Positions 17,785 to 30,272 of a stretch of 64,000 nt of DNA are shown piece after piece. A model generated the notes under the pieces. That model did no database searches, had not been told where the DNA came from, and was given only the letters and a program-made list of their open reading frames with translations. Numbering within the stretch: position 1 is the stretch's first letter; every line of letters starts with the position of its first letter. Made by a program: the position numbers and the translations under genes. Source of the stretch: Symbiodinium natans (taxonomy: Eukaryota > Sar > Dinophyceae > Suessiales > Symbiodiniaceae); the NCBI GenBank assembly GCA_905221605.1, contig CAJNDS010001358.1:558712-622711 (forward strand), in the 5' to 3' direction.

Positions 17785-18490
17785 ATGGAGGTGATCTTGA
17801 AAACTGTGAAGTGCCCTCAATTAGCCAGAGTCTGCAATGGCTGCACCCTACTCGCAACATGCGCAAGGGTCTCGAATGGTGCTCTGAGAGTATACACTTT
17901 AGGGCCGTTTAGGGTGGGATCTGCTAGTCATGCACAATGTGAGAGCCTGCCCAACATGTGCTTCCATGGTCAGGCCACGGGGCGGATTGGAGGGAAAGCG
18001 ACTAGGTCTGGACCTTCCGGAACACGTCAAGGGAGCTCAAACCACTGTCCCGGCACTCATGGATGGATACACGCACAGCACATGCGTGACAAGGACCTTA
18101 CCCAGACCTATTTCCGAACAAACCCTTCCTGCCATGGACACAGGTCCAGATCCAAAATGTCAAACAAACATACCAGTACAGGATTTGGCTTCAGCAGCAC
18201 GAGTACTGGAATTGGCGTCAACCAAAAACGACGAAAGCCATCGCACCGTCAGTAATTGGAGGTCGTCACGATGCTGAGCAAAGGTTCCGGCATTAGCTTC
18301 AACAAGCACCCCGCGCAAATGCGCAAGGGAGTCGCAGCCGTGGTACGGGGGTCCATTCGAGCTAAGGACCGGCAAGATGTGCCGAAGGAATGCCTTTGCA
18401 CGAATCCACTCGCTGGAGACGCGAATGAGCGATGCGGAATGGATTGACAAGACCGAAACCGGCAATAACCAGCACCAGCTTGGGCCCGCG
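17785..18490 (+). repeat. Dispersed repeat, copy 4, right of the YR element
   Basis: Aligns with 6506-7240 in the same orientation, so the YR element lies between two copies of one composite repeat. It could have inserted into a tandem array. Short open frames here are the same shadows as in copy 3. Confidence 0.75.
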
Positions 18491-20741
18491 ATGAAACGTC
18501 ACCCTCGATGGGGGTCTGGTTCTTGACTGCAGAACACCCTCAGATTTCGAGGGTCGGAGGTTGCCCCTTATCCCCCTTAGCCACAGGACCGCTTGAGATG
18601 ACCGTTGGTTCTGAGGGTGCACAGTTTAAGGTTCGGACCAGCTATCCACCTCCCGGGTCCAAAAGCCTTCGACCACCTCACACCCTGTTCAGGGCCGGGA
18701 ATGGTTGGGCCAGGGTCTGCCCGAGCAAGCCAAGGGCATACCGTGATTGCGCTCCTCCTTCCCGTCCAATGGGCAAGCTTTTTGTCACAGTCTCTTCTGC
18801 AGATTCGAAGGATTTGGCTTCCCTAAACCCTAAACCCCTATAAACCCAAAGCCCGAAATCCCAAGTTACATGGTCTTAAAGTGTCACGAGGTCGCTGAGC
18901 GACAGCCGCCGAAGCAACTGAACGTGGCGGGTTCATGAGCGCGTTGGCCCGCCCAGGCTTGGTTCAAGTGCTGCATGCAGGGTTTGTGAGATTTGTGCAC
19001 ATGTGCCCGCCTGGGAAGCTTCCAGCAGAGGCCTTGGAATGAGAGGCCACTCCAGTATCAGCCTGGACGCCTGTGTTCTCGGGTGTGCCCCAGGCGCTTT
19101 CGGCTCACGCAGGCGTTGTGTGGGAGTTGCAGCGGAAGATGCTGGCCTGATCATGCAGAACGGTAATGTACGGTGCCTTAAAGGCTCCGCCGGTCGAGCT
19201 CTGTGCGCTGCCCTGTGCCCTCCGAAACCTTTGAGGGGTTTTTCATCCCGAGCGCTGGCTCCACGGTCTCCGCCGGTCTGATGTGGCTCTGCTTTCCCAA
19301 GGTGCCGGCTTGTTGGGACACATTTTGCTTGGGCGCACCAGCGACCACTGTGGGTGTGCGGGAGGTGCGCGCCCGCCACTCTCTAGGCTCCTAGGCCTTG
19401 CGCCAGCGTAGGATCGGTGCAGGCTCGCGCAGGCACTCGTTCATCCCCCTGTACGCAGACGCCAGCGCCCAGGGTCAGTGGTTGAGTGTGGAGCATCCGC
19501 GACTCTTCCGGCTCTTTTGTGTTTCGTTTGGGCAAGACGACGGCGAGATGGCCGAAGACCTCCTCCGTTCCCCCTCCAGCTTCAGCGGGCTCGGAGCCAT
19601 GGCGCAGAGTGGAAGGCGGGGGGGGCAATGACGGGTATCGGGTATCGGTTCCCATTTGCCAGCGGGCAACATCCAGATGCAGCTCAGGGCTTTGGATCAG
19701 GCCTGTGCACTTGTGTGCTTGCATCGCCTGGAAGTGCACACGGGCGAAGCCTCTCTAGCTAAAGGGCTTGAGTCCTTTGCCACACTGTCGCCGGATGGGA
19801 GCGACTCCCCACTCCACATAACATAGTTGCCTCAGTGGTTTTTCGAGTTGTAGAGAGCGGAAGAAAAATATGTTCCAGCAGGTGGGTGCAGGCAAATCGC
19901 TGAGAACTGTCTTCCGCAGACAAATCAGTGGTGGCAGCTCCTGCCGTTCTGAAGGCATCATTGAGCTCGGAAGCATGAGGGTTGGTGGCTCTGTCCTTCC
20001 CTAGGTCCTTCCCTAGATAGGCACATTCGCCCCCCTCTAAACTGAAGCTGAGCCTGTCAAGATCTGCGATGTTCAGGCTGCCTCAAAAAGTGTGCCTGGA
20101 CCCCAGTTTGTTACGCGCGTAGTTTGCCATGTTTGGGCGCCCTAAATGTACTGAAAACAACAAAGGTTTCCGAGGATTTCAGGCACAATCAGGGGCACCC
20201 CCCCCCCCAAAAGCTTTTTTTGGGTGATGAAACGTAATCACCCCCGCACCCTCCCCCGCCCATCAAAGCGGATGCATTGGTGGTGATGAAACGTAGTCAG
20301 CCCCCCCCCCCCCCCCCCCCCCCACACCCGAAGAACACTGTCCAGGTAGCACGGATTTCTGTCAATGTGCGCGAAAAATCCCGGCAATCTTTGCGCGTGC
20401 CACCAACTATATAGTTCGCATGCCGCTGTTAGCCGCTGAAAGCTAGGATATGCACGGACATGAACATGATTTTGCGACACGGCTCGACTTCTGTGTTGTT
20501 TGGATTGCACGTACATGAGTCAACTGCGTTGTTGTTCATGTGCAACCGCCGCCAGCGTTTGCGCTCAATGTTGGCAGCGTTCTGTGTTGGTACAATGTGG
20601 CTGCTTTTGGCAGCGCTCCCTGTCCCATTTATCTATGCTGCACCCGACAGCATGTGCCCAATGGAGAGCTGCAGTCTCTGCTCCAAAGACCGGAGCTTTT
20701 CACCAAGAGGTGGCAACGCCTCTGGTGCCGATGGGAAATGC
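18491..20741. other. Intergenic DNA, no gene recognised
   Basis: Several overlapping frames of 60-150 codons on both strands, none with a recognisable domain. Contains a duplicated motif gatgaaacgta(a/g)tca at 20226 and 20285 and long poly-C runs, including 23 C at 20301-20323. Confidence 0.4.
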
Positions 20742-22054
20742 CTGGCGTTTAGGGTTTTGGGTTTAGGGTTTAGGGTTTACACTTTCCTCTCGGTTGCTAT
20801 CGGGGCCGATCTGAACACGTTCTCATGGGTCATGGTTTCACAGACTAGAAAGTGGGATGCATAGGTATCCTCTGAGCTGTGTCCTTAGATGTAGGGAAGG
20901 TGTTTCTGTTCCGTTTCGACCAGGGCGTTCACCGAACCGCTCCATCTCGCTCGTTTTCTTGGGTACCATCTCTATATCAGACCGAGCGCTGCGCGTTTGC
21001 ATTGCTTCGTATGTGAATCACACTATCGATAGATGGGGCAGCAGTGAAGATCAGAGAAAGGTTTGTCGCGGAGAAAGCGGTGAATCAACCAGGAAATGTA
21101 AAGTCGGGACACAAGACTGTGAGAACTTGGATGTATTCCTCAAGCCTTTGGCAACAGCCTGGTGAGCCTATCAATGGTGAGTTTCCTGTTCATCTGTTCA
21201 CGAATATTGCGGGCTTATAGTGAACGCATGTAGCCCGTGCTTACATTAGTGAATTGGTGAATAACGAAAAGACCTATCGAACAGAGAACCCATGATTTCC
21301 AGTTTGGCTAGTTGGCTTCTTGTTGGGACTCTTGACAGTGGCAAAAGCGGGGGTGTGATTTGACTTCCGATCTTACCTTTGACCTTAGACTTGGAGATGA
21401 AGATGTTAGCCGCCCAAGAGGTCGTCATTAACATGGACTCGTTGCCATCTTCTGGCTCATTGTGCGCATCTTAAGATTTGGAGATGCACCTTTATCATTC
21501 ATGTCTTCGTGGGCATCCGCCAAAATGCGTGAAACAGATTGCCCGCAACAAGAACTGTGACGCTGTCGTCGCTCTTTAGCTGACTTTTGCCCACAGCTGT
21601 CCCTGTGCTTCGAAAGAAGACGTGTCTGCAGTACACACACGAAGTTCTAAACCCTAAGCCCTAAACCCGAAACCCTAAACCCTAAACCCTAAACCCTGAA
21701 CCCTAAACCCTAAACCCTAAACCCTAAACCCTAAACCCTAAACTTTAAACCCTAAACCGTAAACCCTAGACCCTAAACCCTAAACCCTAAAGCCTACACC
21801 CTAAACCCAAGTATCTTGCAGCCACGTGGATCGAAGTTTGCAGCCTGCCAATAGCATGGCGTAGGCTTCCTCCGGTTCAGCTTAGGGTTTAGGGTTTAGG
21901 GTCTGGGGTCTAGGGTTTAGGGTTTAGGGGTCCCAACGCAAAAGTCGTAGTATTGTGTCAAGTTGCGACGACGAAGTACTTATAAGGTCAGAACGGGCTG
22001 CAGAAGCCATTCCAGAGCGAGCATGCGAATCTTCACGCCAGACTAAACGCAGCC

Positions 22055-23464
22055 TTGGGAAGCAATGGTGTTTTCTCACTCAAGGTCGAAGATGGTGCAG
22101 ACTTCTTGTTCTCTGTGAGTATGTGGATTGGCCTCAGGAGATTCCTCCTGGGTGTGACGGTGATGTTGGTGTTTGCTGCGTCGAAGTACGGGCTATCTGT
22201 CAGTAGCGAGCCGGCACTGCCAGGAGTGCTGTACCAGGGCACCCGCCCACCGAGTCAGGAAGCCTTCACTCCGAAGCCGAAGCCCCTTGAAGCCCCGGAG
22301 ATTCCTGACACGCCTGAGATCCGCGTGAGCTCAGCCGCCCCTGAGCCTGAAGCCCAAACGCTTGGTCCGGCTCAAGCGGACAAGGTAAGGCGGGTTGCAG
22401 CCTTGTTGCAGTTTGGCCGGCTCGAAAGTGGCCGTCGCCACGACACAGGCACGGTGGGCTACGCGAGGGAGCACTTTTTGGTCTACCGCCGCGGTGGGGG
22501 ATTGAACAACCGTGTCACAGCAGTGGAGATCTGTCTCTTGTTGGCTGTGCTGTCGAACCGGACGCTGCTGATAGAGACCATGCAAAACGGCCACATGCGC
22601 GGTCATGACTCGCCCTACACCGATTTCTTGGAGAAGATCGAGGGCTGGCCGGTGTTGGCCGCAGGGACGATCAGCGAGGCTCAGAGGCGCTCCCTGCTAA
22701 GGAACTCCAATAAGCGCATACTGAAGTTGCATCCTGAGGTCAATTGCAGTGTCGACCTCCTAGCTTTTGTTTCTGAACTTCATCGCTTCTCCGAGGTTAA
22801 AGTTTTAGAGTACGCCTTCGAATGGGGCTACTGGAGCCAACTCTTCAGCGAGGAGTACCATAGCCTCATCGCAGCTTTTGTTTCGACACACGTTCGTTTC
22901 AAGCACAGCTTGGCAGATCCAGCACGTGCCTCCATGCCTGTACCCTTTGGTTTGATCCACTTTCGCCTTGGCGACAGGGATGGCCGACCTCTCTGGAACT
23001 GCTCCGAGATCGGGTATGAAACAGGGAAGAAGTTCAGCTGCGTGCTTCGCCGGCAGGGATCCTTCGAGTATCTTGGTACAGAGCAAGCAGTTCGTTTATG
23101 GCACATTCCGGAAGACATCAAGGACATTTACATTGCCACCAACCGGCCCAATCACACGCGTGTTGCAGCGGTGCGGCACGATCTGGCGCAGCGTGGCTTC
23201 CAAATCTGGCAGTGGGAGGATGTTGCAAGACACTGGACGCTTGGGCGAGAGATGCGAGACGGTTCGAAGGTCAGTGCAGCCGAACAGGCGATGGCTATCC
23301 ATGCACAGGCCTACCTCCCTTCCTTCCCGAGCACCTGGACAAGTGTCGTCATCGCGAGGCGATGGGCGCTCCAGAAGCCCGAGGCTGAAAAGCAGCATCG
23401 GCTCATGGCGCACACACTCGTTAGGGGCCGCTGCCACAGGCCGAAGCTTGGCTGGCCCGGCTAA
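22055..23464 (+). CDS. O-fucosyltransferase-like glycosyltransferase, type II membrane protein
   Basis: Intronless ORF of 469 codons. A short N-terminus is followed by one hydrophobic segment near residues 28-46 (FLLGVTVMLVFAASKYGL), a Pro-rich stem, then a lumenal catalytic domain, the layout of Golgi glycosyltransferases. Motifs fit the protein O-fucosyltransferase superfamily: RRGGGLNNRVTAVEI (about 145-160, GDP-sugar-binding glycine loop), FGLIHFRLGDRDG (about 299-311), DIYIATN (about 357) and the C-terminal SFPSTWTSVVIARRW. The likely role is GDP-fucose-dependent glycosylation in the secretory pathway; exact acceptor unknown. The start is the first ATG in frame. Lack of introns contrasts with the fragmented gene downstream and is common for dinoflagellate genes that arose through mRNA. 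Confidence 0.75.
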   Translation: MGSNGVFSLKVEDGADFLFSVSMWIGLRRFLLGVTVMLVFAASKYGLSVSSEPALPGVLYQGTRPPSQEAFTPKPKPLEAPEIPDTPEIRVSSAAPEPEAQTLGPAQADKVRRVAALLQFGRLESGRRHDTGTVGYAREHFLVYRRGGGLNNRVTAVEICLLLAVLSNRTLLIETMQNGHMRGHDSPYTDFLEKIEGWPVLAAGTISEAQRRSLLRNSNKRILKLHPEVNCSVDLLAFVSELHRFSEVKVLEYAFEWGYWSQLFSEEYHSLIAAFVSTHVRFKHSLADPARASMPVPFGLIHFRLGDRDGRPLWNCSEIGYETGKKFSCVLRRQGSFEYLGTEQAVRLWHIPEDIKDIYIATNRPNHTRVAAVRHDLAQRGFQIWQWEDVARHWTLGREMRDGSKVSAAEQAMAIHAQAYLPSFPSTWTSVVIARRWALQKPEAEKQHRLMAHTLVRGRCHRPKLGWPG

Positions 23465-24160
23465 TTAGTGCTCGGCTATGGGAGACAGGGCTTCATGAAG
23501 CTCGGTTAACGCACCAAGACGCTTCAGGAGTCAAAAGAAGTCGCGTTGCTTGGCGTTGCTTAATGATTTTGAGTTAGATTGGTGCCTTGGACACGTTCGG
23601 ACTGGACAGGTCGTGCATGTGCTGCGGGACCATCTAGCTACGAAACATTCTGACTGGCGAGCCGAGTCGTTCGTCTGGGTACCAGGTTTCCGGCTTCATG
23701 CTTCCTGTTTTCTTCGAACCTAATAAGCTCAACACGTATCGGAGCAGATGCCGTTTACGCAGGCCTGCCCCACCTCCACACTAGGGTCACTAGGGCCTCT
23801 AGGCAAAAACGCAAACTCCAAACCCCCAATTAGAAACCCTGAACTCGAGACGGAAAGGTTTATAGGATTACGTGATAGTATGGGATATTAAGGGTTTGCG
23901 GTTTCAGGGAAACCCTAAACCCTAAACCCGAAACCCTAAACCCTAAACCCTAAACCCTAAACCCCCTAAACCCTAAACCCTAAACCCTAAACCCTAAACC
24001 CTAAACCCTAAACCCCCTAAACCCTAAACCCCCCTAAACCCTAAACCCCCTAAACCCTAAACCCTCAACGTAAAGCCCTAAACCCTAAACCCTCGGCCTA
24101 AAACCCTAAACCCTAAACCCTTAACCCCAAACCCTAAACCCTAAACCCTGTATAAGCAGT
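23465..24160. other. Spacer and telomere-type block after the glycosyltransferase
   Basis: No gene seen. The first 440 bp are unique, then 23908-24150 is a CCCTAAA array with CCCCCTAAA variants. Confidence 0.5.
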
Positions 24161-24164
24161 ACTT

Positions 24165-24222
24165 GCCATGTTGATGACCTCATCGCGAGCTGGAGGCTCA
24201 AGAGGCACGTAGCAAGGTAGCA
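24165..24222 (+). CDS. Possible orphan exon
   Basis: Sequence between a CCCTAAA block and a TTTAGGG block, preceded by ataagcag and followed by aag^gtagca, so it has canonical acceptor and donor sites on the + strand. One frame is open (CHVDDLIASWRLKRHVA). The minus strand is open too, so strand and reality are uncertain. Confidence 0.25.
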
Positions 24223-27200
24223 TGTCATAATGAGCCCCCCCCCCCCCAAAGCACCTAATCGCAAACCCCTCTATCTTTAGTTTAGGGTTTTAGGGTTTTA
24301 GGATTTAGGGTTTAGGGTTTAGGGGTTTAGGGTTTAGGGTTTAGGGTTTAGGGGTTTAGGGGTTTAGGGTTTAGGGTTTAGGATTTCGAGACGCGGCACA
24401 GACCACAGGTCCAACTCCGCCCCCCCCCCCCCCCGCCCCAGTATGACAAGAGCACCGAGGAGCTGCATTGCCACGTGCGAGCATGTAGACCTGCGACCTT
24501 GCACCCTGAGCAGGAAGCTCTTGTAGCCCGAAAGGCCCGAAAGCCCAACACTTCCTCAAAGAATGCGACCCGATTTTTCCTTGTTTGGTGGGAATAGGTT
24601 CCCTGATAGACCCCATTCAACAAGACAGGTTATTCTCTTTTTGCTTCTGGGAACCTAGTGAGAGGGTCCCTTGCACAACAACTGTTTCTAACCTAAGTTT
24701 TCACTGTTAACCCAAGTTAGAGAACAAACCGAGAGCAGAAACAGGGAAGGATGGGCGGGCCTCGCGATCGCAACCGGGGAGGCAGAACAACGGTCATCTC
24801 GGGTGCCTAAGCCCTAAGCCCTAAACCCTAAACCCTGAACCCTGAACCCTAAACCCTAAACCCCAAACCCGAAACCCCAAACCCTGAAGCCTCAGCACCC
24901 CTGCGGAACTCTAGGGTTTCTCAGGGGCCCCCGGATTCCCTAAACCCTAAACATTCCTTCGGCCTTTGAGGGTAGAAGAAAGGGTCAGAAACATCCCAGA
25001 AGTGCTTAGGGGTAAGGGTTTAGGGTTTGGGGTTTAGGGTTTATATAAGGTTTAGGGTTTGGGGTTTAGGGTTTAGGGCTTAGGGCACCCTAAGCCCTTT
25101 CTGCCCCCACATGTGCGATTTGTTTGGGGGGGGGGGGGGGGGCTCTTTCCATCTCTGGCTCCTTACGGGGAGTCCTTTTCACTTTTTTGTTTGGGGGGAG
25201 GGGGGGGGGGGTAGGCGCTTGACCAAGCTGCAAGCACGTCAACAGCTGAGGGTGAAAGGTGGGATTAGGCATGTTGTGGGGTTTCCATGCCGGTCGTCAA
25301 CCGTACCAGGAGTGTCCATATAGCCTAAACCCTAAACCTAAGCCCTTGCTATCTGAGTATCATTATCTTTCTTAGAAAGGTGCAGGGTGGTTCTAGGTAC
25401 CCGAACTAAAACCCTAAACCCTAAACCCCCTCAACCCCGAAACCCTCAACCGGACCCCATTCCGACCACCCGAAGACCAAAAGCAGTTCGGGGGTTGGCT
25501 TTTGCTAGTTCAGGGTTTAGGGTTTAGGGTGTTCTACCTAGGGTTTGCGGTTTTGGGTTAGGGTTCTTAGTGGGGAAAAAGGGAACGATTGACTCCCCCT
25601 CGGCCAAATCAAGAACACCCTAACCCCTAAACCCTAGAACCTAAACCCTGAACTCTACACCCTAAACCCTGAACTCTACACCCTAAACCCTGAACCCGAA
25701 ACCCTAAACCCGAAACCCGAAACCCTAAACCCTAAACCCTAAACCCTAAACCCTAAACCCTAAACCCTAAACCCTAAACCCTAAACCCCCGACCCGAAAC
25801 CCTAAACCCCCGAACGATCCCTGAGCCACTCCGTCAGGCCCGCCCCCGGGCGCCCGGAATCGAACACGCCTCTGGGGTTCAGGCGGTGGTGGGGTTAAGA
25901 AACACCATCTTTTAGGGTTTAGGGTTTAGGGTTTAGGAGTACCTAGGTTGCAAGCGTAGTTGTGCACGTCTTCACAGCTCTACAGGTAACCTAGGCATGA
26001 AGCCACACTCAGCAATGCCCTTTCTGGCTTGGGTCTATGGGATGTGTAATGGCTTATGATCTAGGCTTTAGGCTTTAGGGGGTTAGGGTTTTAGCTTCTT
26101 TCGGATTTGAAGCCCTAAGTCCTACATGAACCCGAAGCTTAGGTTTAGGGCTGATAGGGTCCAGGGTTTCGGTGTCGGCTCGCAGCCAAGTCACGGAATG
26201 ATGCTGGAGTCGGATCCGTTGAGGTCTTCAACCTGTCTTCCCAGGCATCATTAGGGTGTGTAGCGTAACTGGGTGTGGTTGCTCCAATCTGGCTTAGGGT
26301 TGGGTCGTGGAGGGTAGTACTGCGGCTTGATTCGAAGGACCCGAAACTTGGGCCTGTGGCCTTGCACGCGCAGGTGGCGGCGACAAGGCCTCTACGGGAG
26401 GCCCGGAAAGTCTGAAGCCCTAAAACCCATTGTTCTTCGGGGTCCAGCAGGTTGCTACCTCTTCTTCGCTCGCGAGTTTATCACCATTTTCCGAAGGAAC
26501 CTTACCTAGTTCAGATGTATCTTGCATGCTCTGACCCCACAGACTCCTAGCGGGTTCAGGCGCGCTTCCCGAGCCCTAAGTACAAGCCCCCCGTACTCTA
26601 AGCCCTCCACATGTTGTGACGGCTCAGTGCTGGGTGCCAGTTTAGGGTTCAGGGGGTTTAGGATGCAAGGTTCGGGCGCGCAATAGGCTGAGACCACACG
26701 AACGAGCACTGCTAGTACTGCTGCTCTTACGCGGACCAAAGCCCTAAACGCCCCAACTCTACATCCTAAATCGCCCAATGCCCTAACCCCGCCGAAGCCC
26801 GAAGCCGGAAGCCCGAAGTTCCCATCCCCCTTAAACCCAACTCCAACTGCACAGCCCTGAACCCTGAAATCCTAAAACCCTAAACCCTAAACCCTAAACC
26901 CTAAACCCTAAACCCTAAACCCTAAACCCTAAACCCTGCATCCTAAACCCGAGACCCTGAAGAAACCTTACGTGCAGCTGCCGGAAGGTCGTGCCGCACC
27001 TGCTCGAGGCCCAAGCTAAGTTCAGCCCTGAACCCTAAACCCCAAACCCTAAACCCTAAACCCTAAACCCTAAACCCTAAACCCTAAACCCTTAACCCTT
27101 AACCCTAAACCCTAAACCCTAAACCCTAAACCCGAAACCCCTAAACCTTAAACCCTAAACCCTAAACCCCTAAACCCTAAACCCTAAGCCCTAAACGGCA

Positions 27201-27430
27201 CTCCCAATGCAAGGTCTCGGGCTGAGGGTTCAGGGTTCAGGGTTTGGAGTTCAGGGTTCAGGGTTTTTGAGGGTTTCAGGTTCAGGGTTTAAGGGTATAG
27301 GGTTTAGGGTTTAAAAGGGCTGAGGGTTTAGGGTTTTGGGTTTTGGGTGTAATTAGGGTTGAGGGTTTGGGGGCTCAGGGTTTCGGGATTGAGGGTGTAG
27401 GGTTTGGGGTTGACTGGGGGTGTTGTTCAG

Positions 27431-27513
27431 GAACCTCCGCAAGCTTACTTTTATGTGGTTAGCGATGAATGGAAGTACTTTGCTGGGAAACAACTCGGAA
27501 TGAGTTTTAACCT
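27431..27513 (+). CDS. Possible orphan exon
   Basis: Acceptor ttgttcag^gaa. The open frame begins EPPQAYFYVVSDEWKYFAGK, which has protein-like composition. A second acceptor-like site (tttcacttgcag) follows at about 27540. Family not recognised. Confidence 0.3.
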
Positions 27514-28059
27514 AAACCCTAATCCCTTTTTCACTTGCAGGTTGGGGGTTCAAAGCCGCCCTGAACCCGACCTGCGGGCCAATATACGCGGCGAGACATG
27601 TGTGAACTGAAGCCCTAATCCCCAAACCCCTAGACCCTAAACCCTGAACCCCAAGCCCTAAGCCCTAAACCCTAAACCCTCAGCGCTAAACCCTAAGCAA
27701 CCCTAAGCCCGCTTGTCGAGTCCGACTGTGCGACAGGGACACGCCGGGCGCGAGTCGAGGGAAGGCGCAGCCCTTTCCGAAATTAGGGCTTAGGGTTGTG
27801 GGTTTAAGTTGTACATCTTTAGGGTTGAGGGTTGAGGGTTTAAGGTTTCGATTTAGGGTTTCAGGGCTTAGGCTTGCCTGGCAATGTTGGGGGTTCCTGT
27901 AAGAAGGACGAAAGCATTTTGGGCTATACTAAGGTGTACCCATATTTGGGGGAAGTACCCGCATCTCTTTTTCTTGGTTCTGCTTGACCGGCTTGACCTG
28001 TGGTGCGGTTGTCCTTCCATGCTGCTTCGCGCGTCCAGCTAGTTCTCTTGCCCTCCTTG

Positions 28060-30110
28060 TTGATGTGATCATCCAAGGCCCATTCAGATGCTTGTTCCCT
28101 TTGGCACTTTAAGCCCTTAAATCCCTAAAGCCGACAGCCCTAACCCGATCTCATCTTATTTAGTTGTCTTGCTACAACAGAGGCTTTCGGTTTCGTGCGA
28201 GGGCTTCGATCCAGGCCCTTATTAAAGGTCTGAAGTGCTCTGTGTCCGATGTCAAGATCTTGCTTGCTGTGGCACTTTCGTGCAAGTCGGCGTTGCAAGC
28301 CGGAGACATCGGAAGATGGAGAGTTTTTACTCCTGCGCATGCTTGACGGGCCTTTCATTCTAGTGGAAAGGGCCGCAAACGTGCGCCACATGCTCGTCAA
28401 TTCACCTCCGCGCTGGTTCATAGCTTGGTGACGTTGCTTGGATCAGACATGCTACGAAGCCAAAGCCTCCCCTGGGACACGTTTCAAAACGAAACAAAAA
28501 CACACAGGAGTTGAAGTTTCAGCTCCTGGCCAGTTCTGATTGTTCCCGTGCATTCAGGAAGCCTCGCTTCGAATATACCAGCCCGTGCACCCCTATGGGC
28601 AGTTCTGGAGATGGTGCTCTATTTAGGTCCCCTAAATGAGGTGTCGCCCTGAGAAATAAGGACAATTTAACGACCCCCCACCCGTGGGTCTTTGTGCACT
28701 CAAGCCTCAGAACACCGAACTGGGAGGTTTCTGGATTTAGCTAGGGTTTAGGCTTACGAGCCCTCAGCCCCAAGCCCTAAGCCCCCTCAAACTGAACTCC
28801 TTGTCCTCCTCATCATTGTTGAAAAAAGTCGGCAGGGCAACCAGCCAAAGTGTTACACAATTCATACTGGGAGCTGAGTTGGAATGCTGATTCTACATTG
28901 GTCTCTCTCTCTCTCCCTCTTCCGCTGTCTCTGTCTGAGATCGGGAAATGCTACAGATGTTTCCAGACTACGGTTCTGGGTCACGTCGCTATGAGAACCT
29001 TGCGTTGCTAACGAATGAAAGCTTGCTTGCTTGCGCTCTCCACTGGGCAACCGTCCTCGTCAAGCGGGTCACAGGCACCTTAGTGTGCACACAGCGTTAC
29101 CAGTCAACATTGGCGTCTGCTGGGAGAAGCAGGTACTGTTGCTCGCATCACTGACATCGCTGCGCTCTGCACGGAGCGCGGTAGAGTTGTACGAGCGGGC
29201 AAGAAATGGCAGCCAGCGAAGCCGAGCGATGCTGCCAAGCCCGGCTCCATATGCACTGCCTTCAGACTCACTTACGTACGCACAAAGCCTTTCACTCGGT
29301 CTTATCATTCTTCATCCCAAGCTTCGCAGCTGCGATTCCACTGCGTCTCGCAAGCACCGGTACAGCTTGTCGCTCTTCCTCGCCATACTAGTAGCGGACA
29401 CGGAGGTTGACGCTGAGCAAAAGAGGGGCCGGTGTCACGTCTGGCATGACAGTCGATGAGCTGCAGTGCATCCCCGGCGGAGTTCCACATTTCACAAGCC
29501 GGGATTTGGGCGCGAAGGGCTTGGGGGCCCACTAGGTAAGACAAAGATGGTAACCTTCAGCAAGCTGTCGCGGAAGCCGCCCGTTCGCGCTCTCCGGCAC
29601 CCGGTTGGTGATCCTGAAATGTCTTGACGCTATGTATCGTCTGTGGACCCAAAGCTCCAGACCAGTGGAAGGATGGATCACCTGTGGCCCATCGGCCTGA
29701 CCAGCCAAGCAATCACTGCCCCGATTGGCTCGGAGCATCGAGAGCGGATCTGTACACGCAGCATCGTATGCCGCACGCAGCCCATGACTCACACCTCGCA
29801 TGTGCGTGGAGCAGTGGCAGCGAAAATCTGAAGTCAAGCATGTGTGCCGAGAAAAACCATCACGGCTTAAGGTACTTCGGTGGGTGTGTGGGTCGCTTGA
29901 GGTTAAAAGTGCCTACCGAAATCAAAACATCGCAAAACACAGAGCCCTGTGTCTTATGTGTTATACCTACTAATTAAGGGGTAGTTGCTACCAAGCTGTA
30001 GGTGAAATAGCGTCCCGAAACCCAACGCGAGAGCCTAAGCTTGGCCAGGGGTGCGCGTGACTCAGAAAATTGGCCAGGCGCGTGGTGCGGCTTCATGTGG
30101 TTTTTTTGTT
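28060..30110. other. 2-kb island without telomere-type repeats; no gene recognised
   Basis: Unlike its surroundings, this stretch has almost no CCCTAAA blocks. Frames of 60-142 codons exist on both strands (for example 29031-29459 on +), but none shows a domain. A CT-rich microsatellite lies near 28903. It may hold diverged mobile DNA. Confidence 0.4.
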
Positions 30111-30181
30111 TTCCCTAAACCCTAAACCACAAACAACTCCCCAAACCCTAAACCCTAAACCCTAAACCCTAAACCCTAAAC

Positions 30182-30272
30182 CCTAACACCCTAACACCCT
30201 AAACCCTAACACCCTAACACCCTAACACCCTAACACCCTAACACCCTAACACCCTAACACCCTAACACCCTT
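30182..30272 (+). repeat. (CCCTAACA)n variant array
   Basis: Nearly pure 8-bp variant of the 7-bp telomere-type unit, adjoining a normal CCCTAAA run. It points to local amplification. Confidence 0.9.

Noticed and set aside
20460-20864. 134-codon ORF with a hydrophobic segment
   Set aside because: Two overlapping frames are equally open and part of the frame is translated TTTAGGG repeat (GLGFRV); no family motif.
25819-25912. tRNA-like segment (gttcgattccgggc on the minus strand)
   Set aside because: The T-loop-like sequence has no pairing stem and no acceptor or anticodon arm could be folded.
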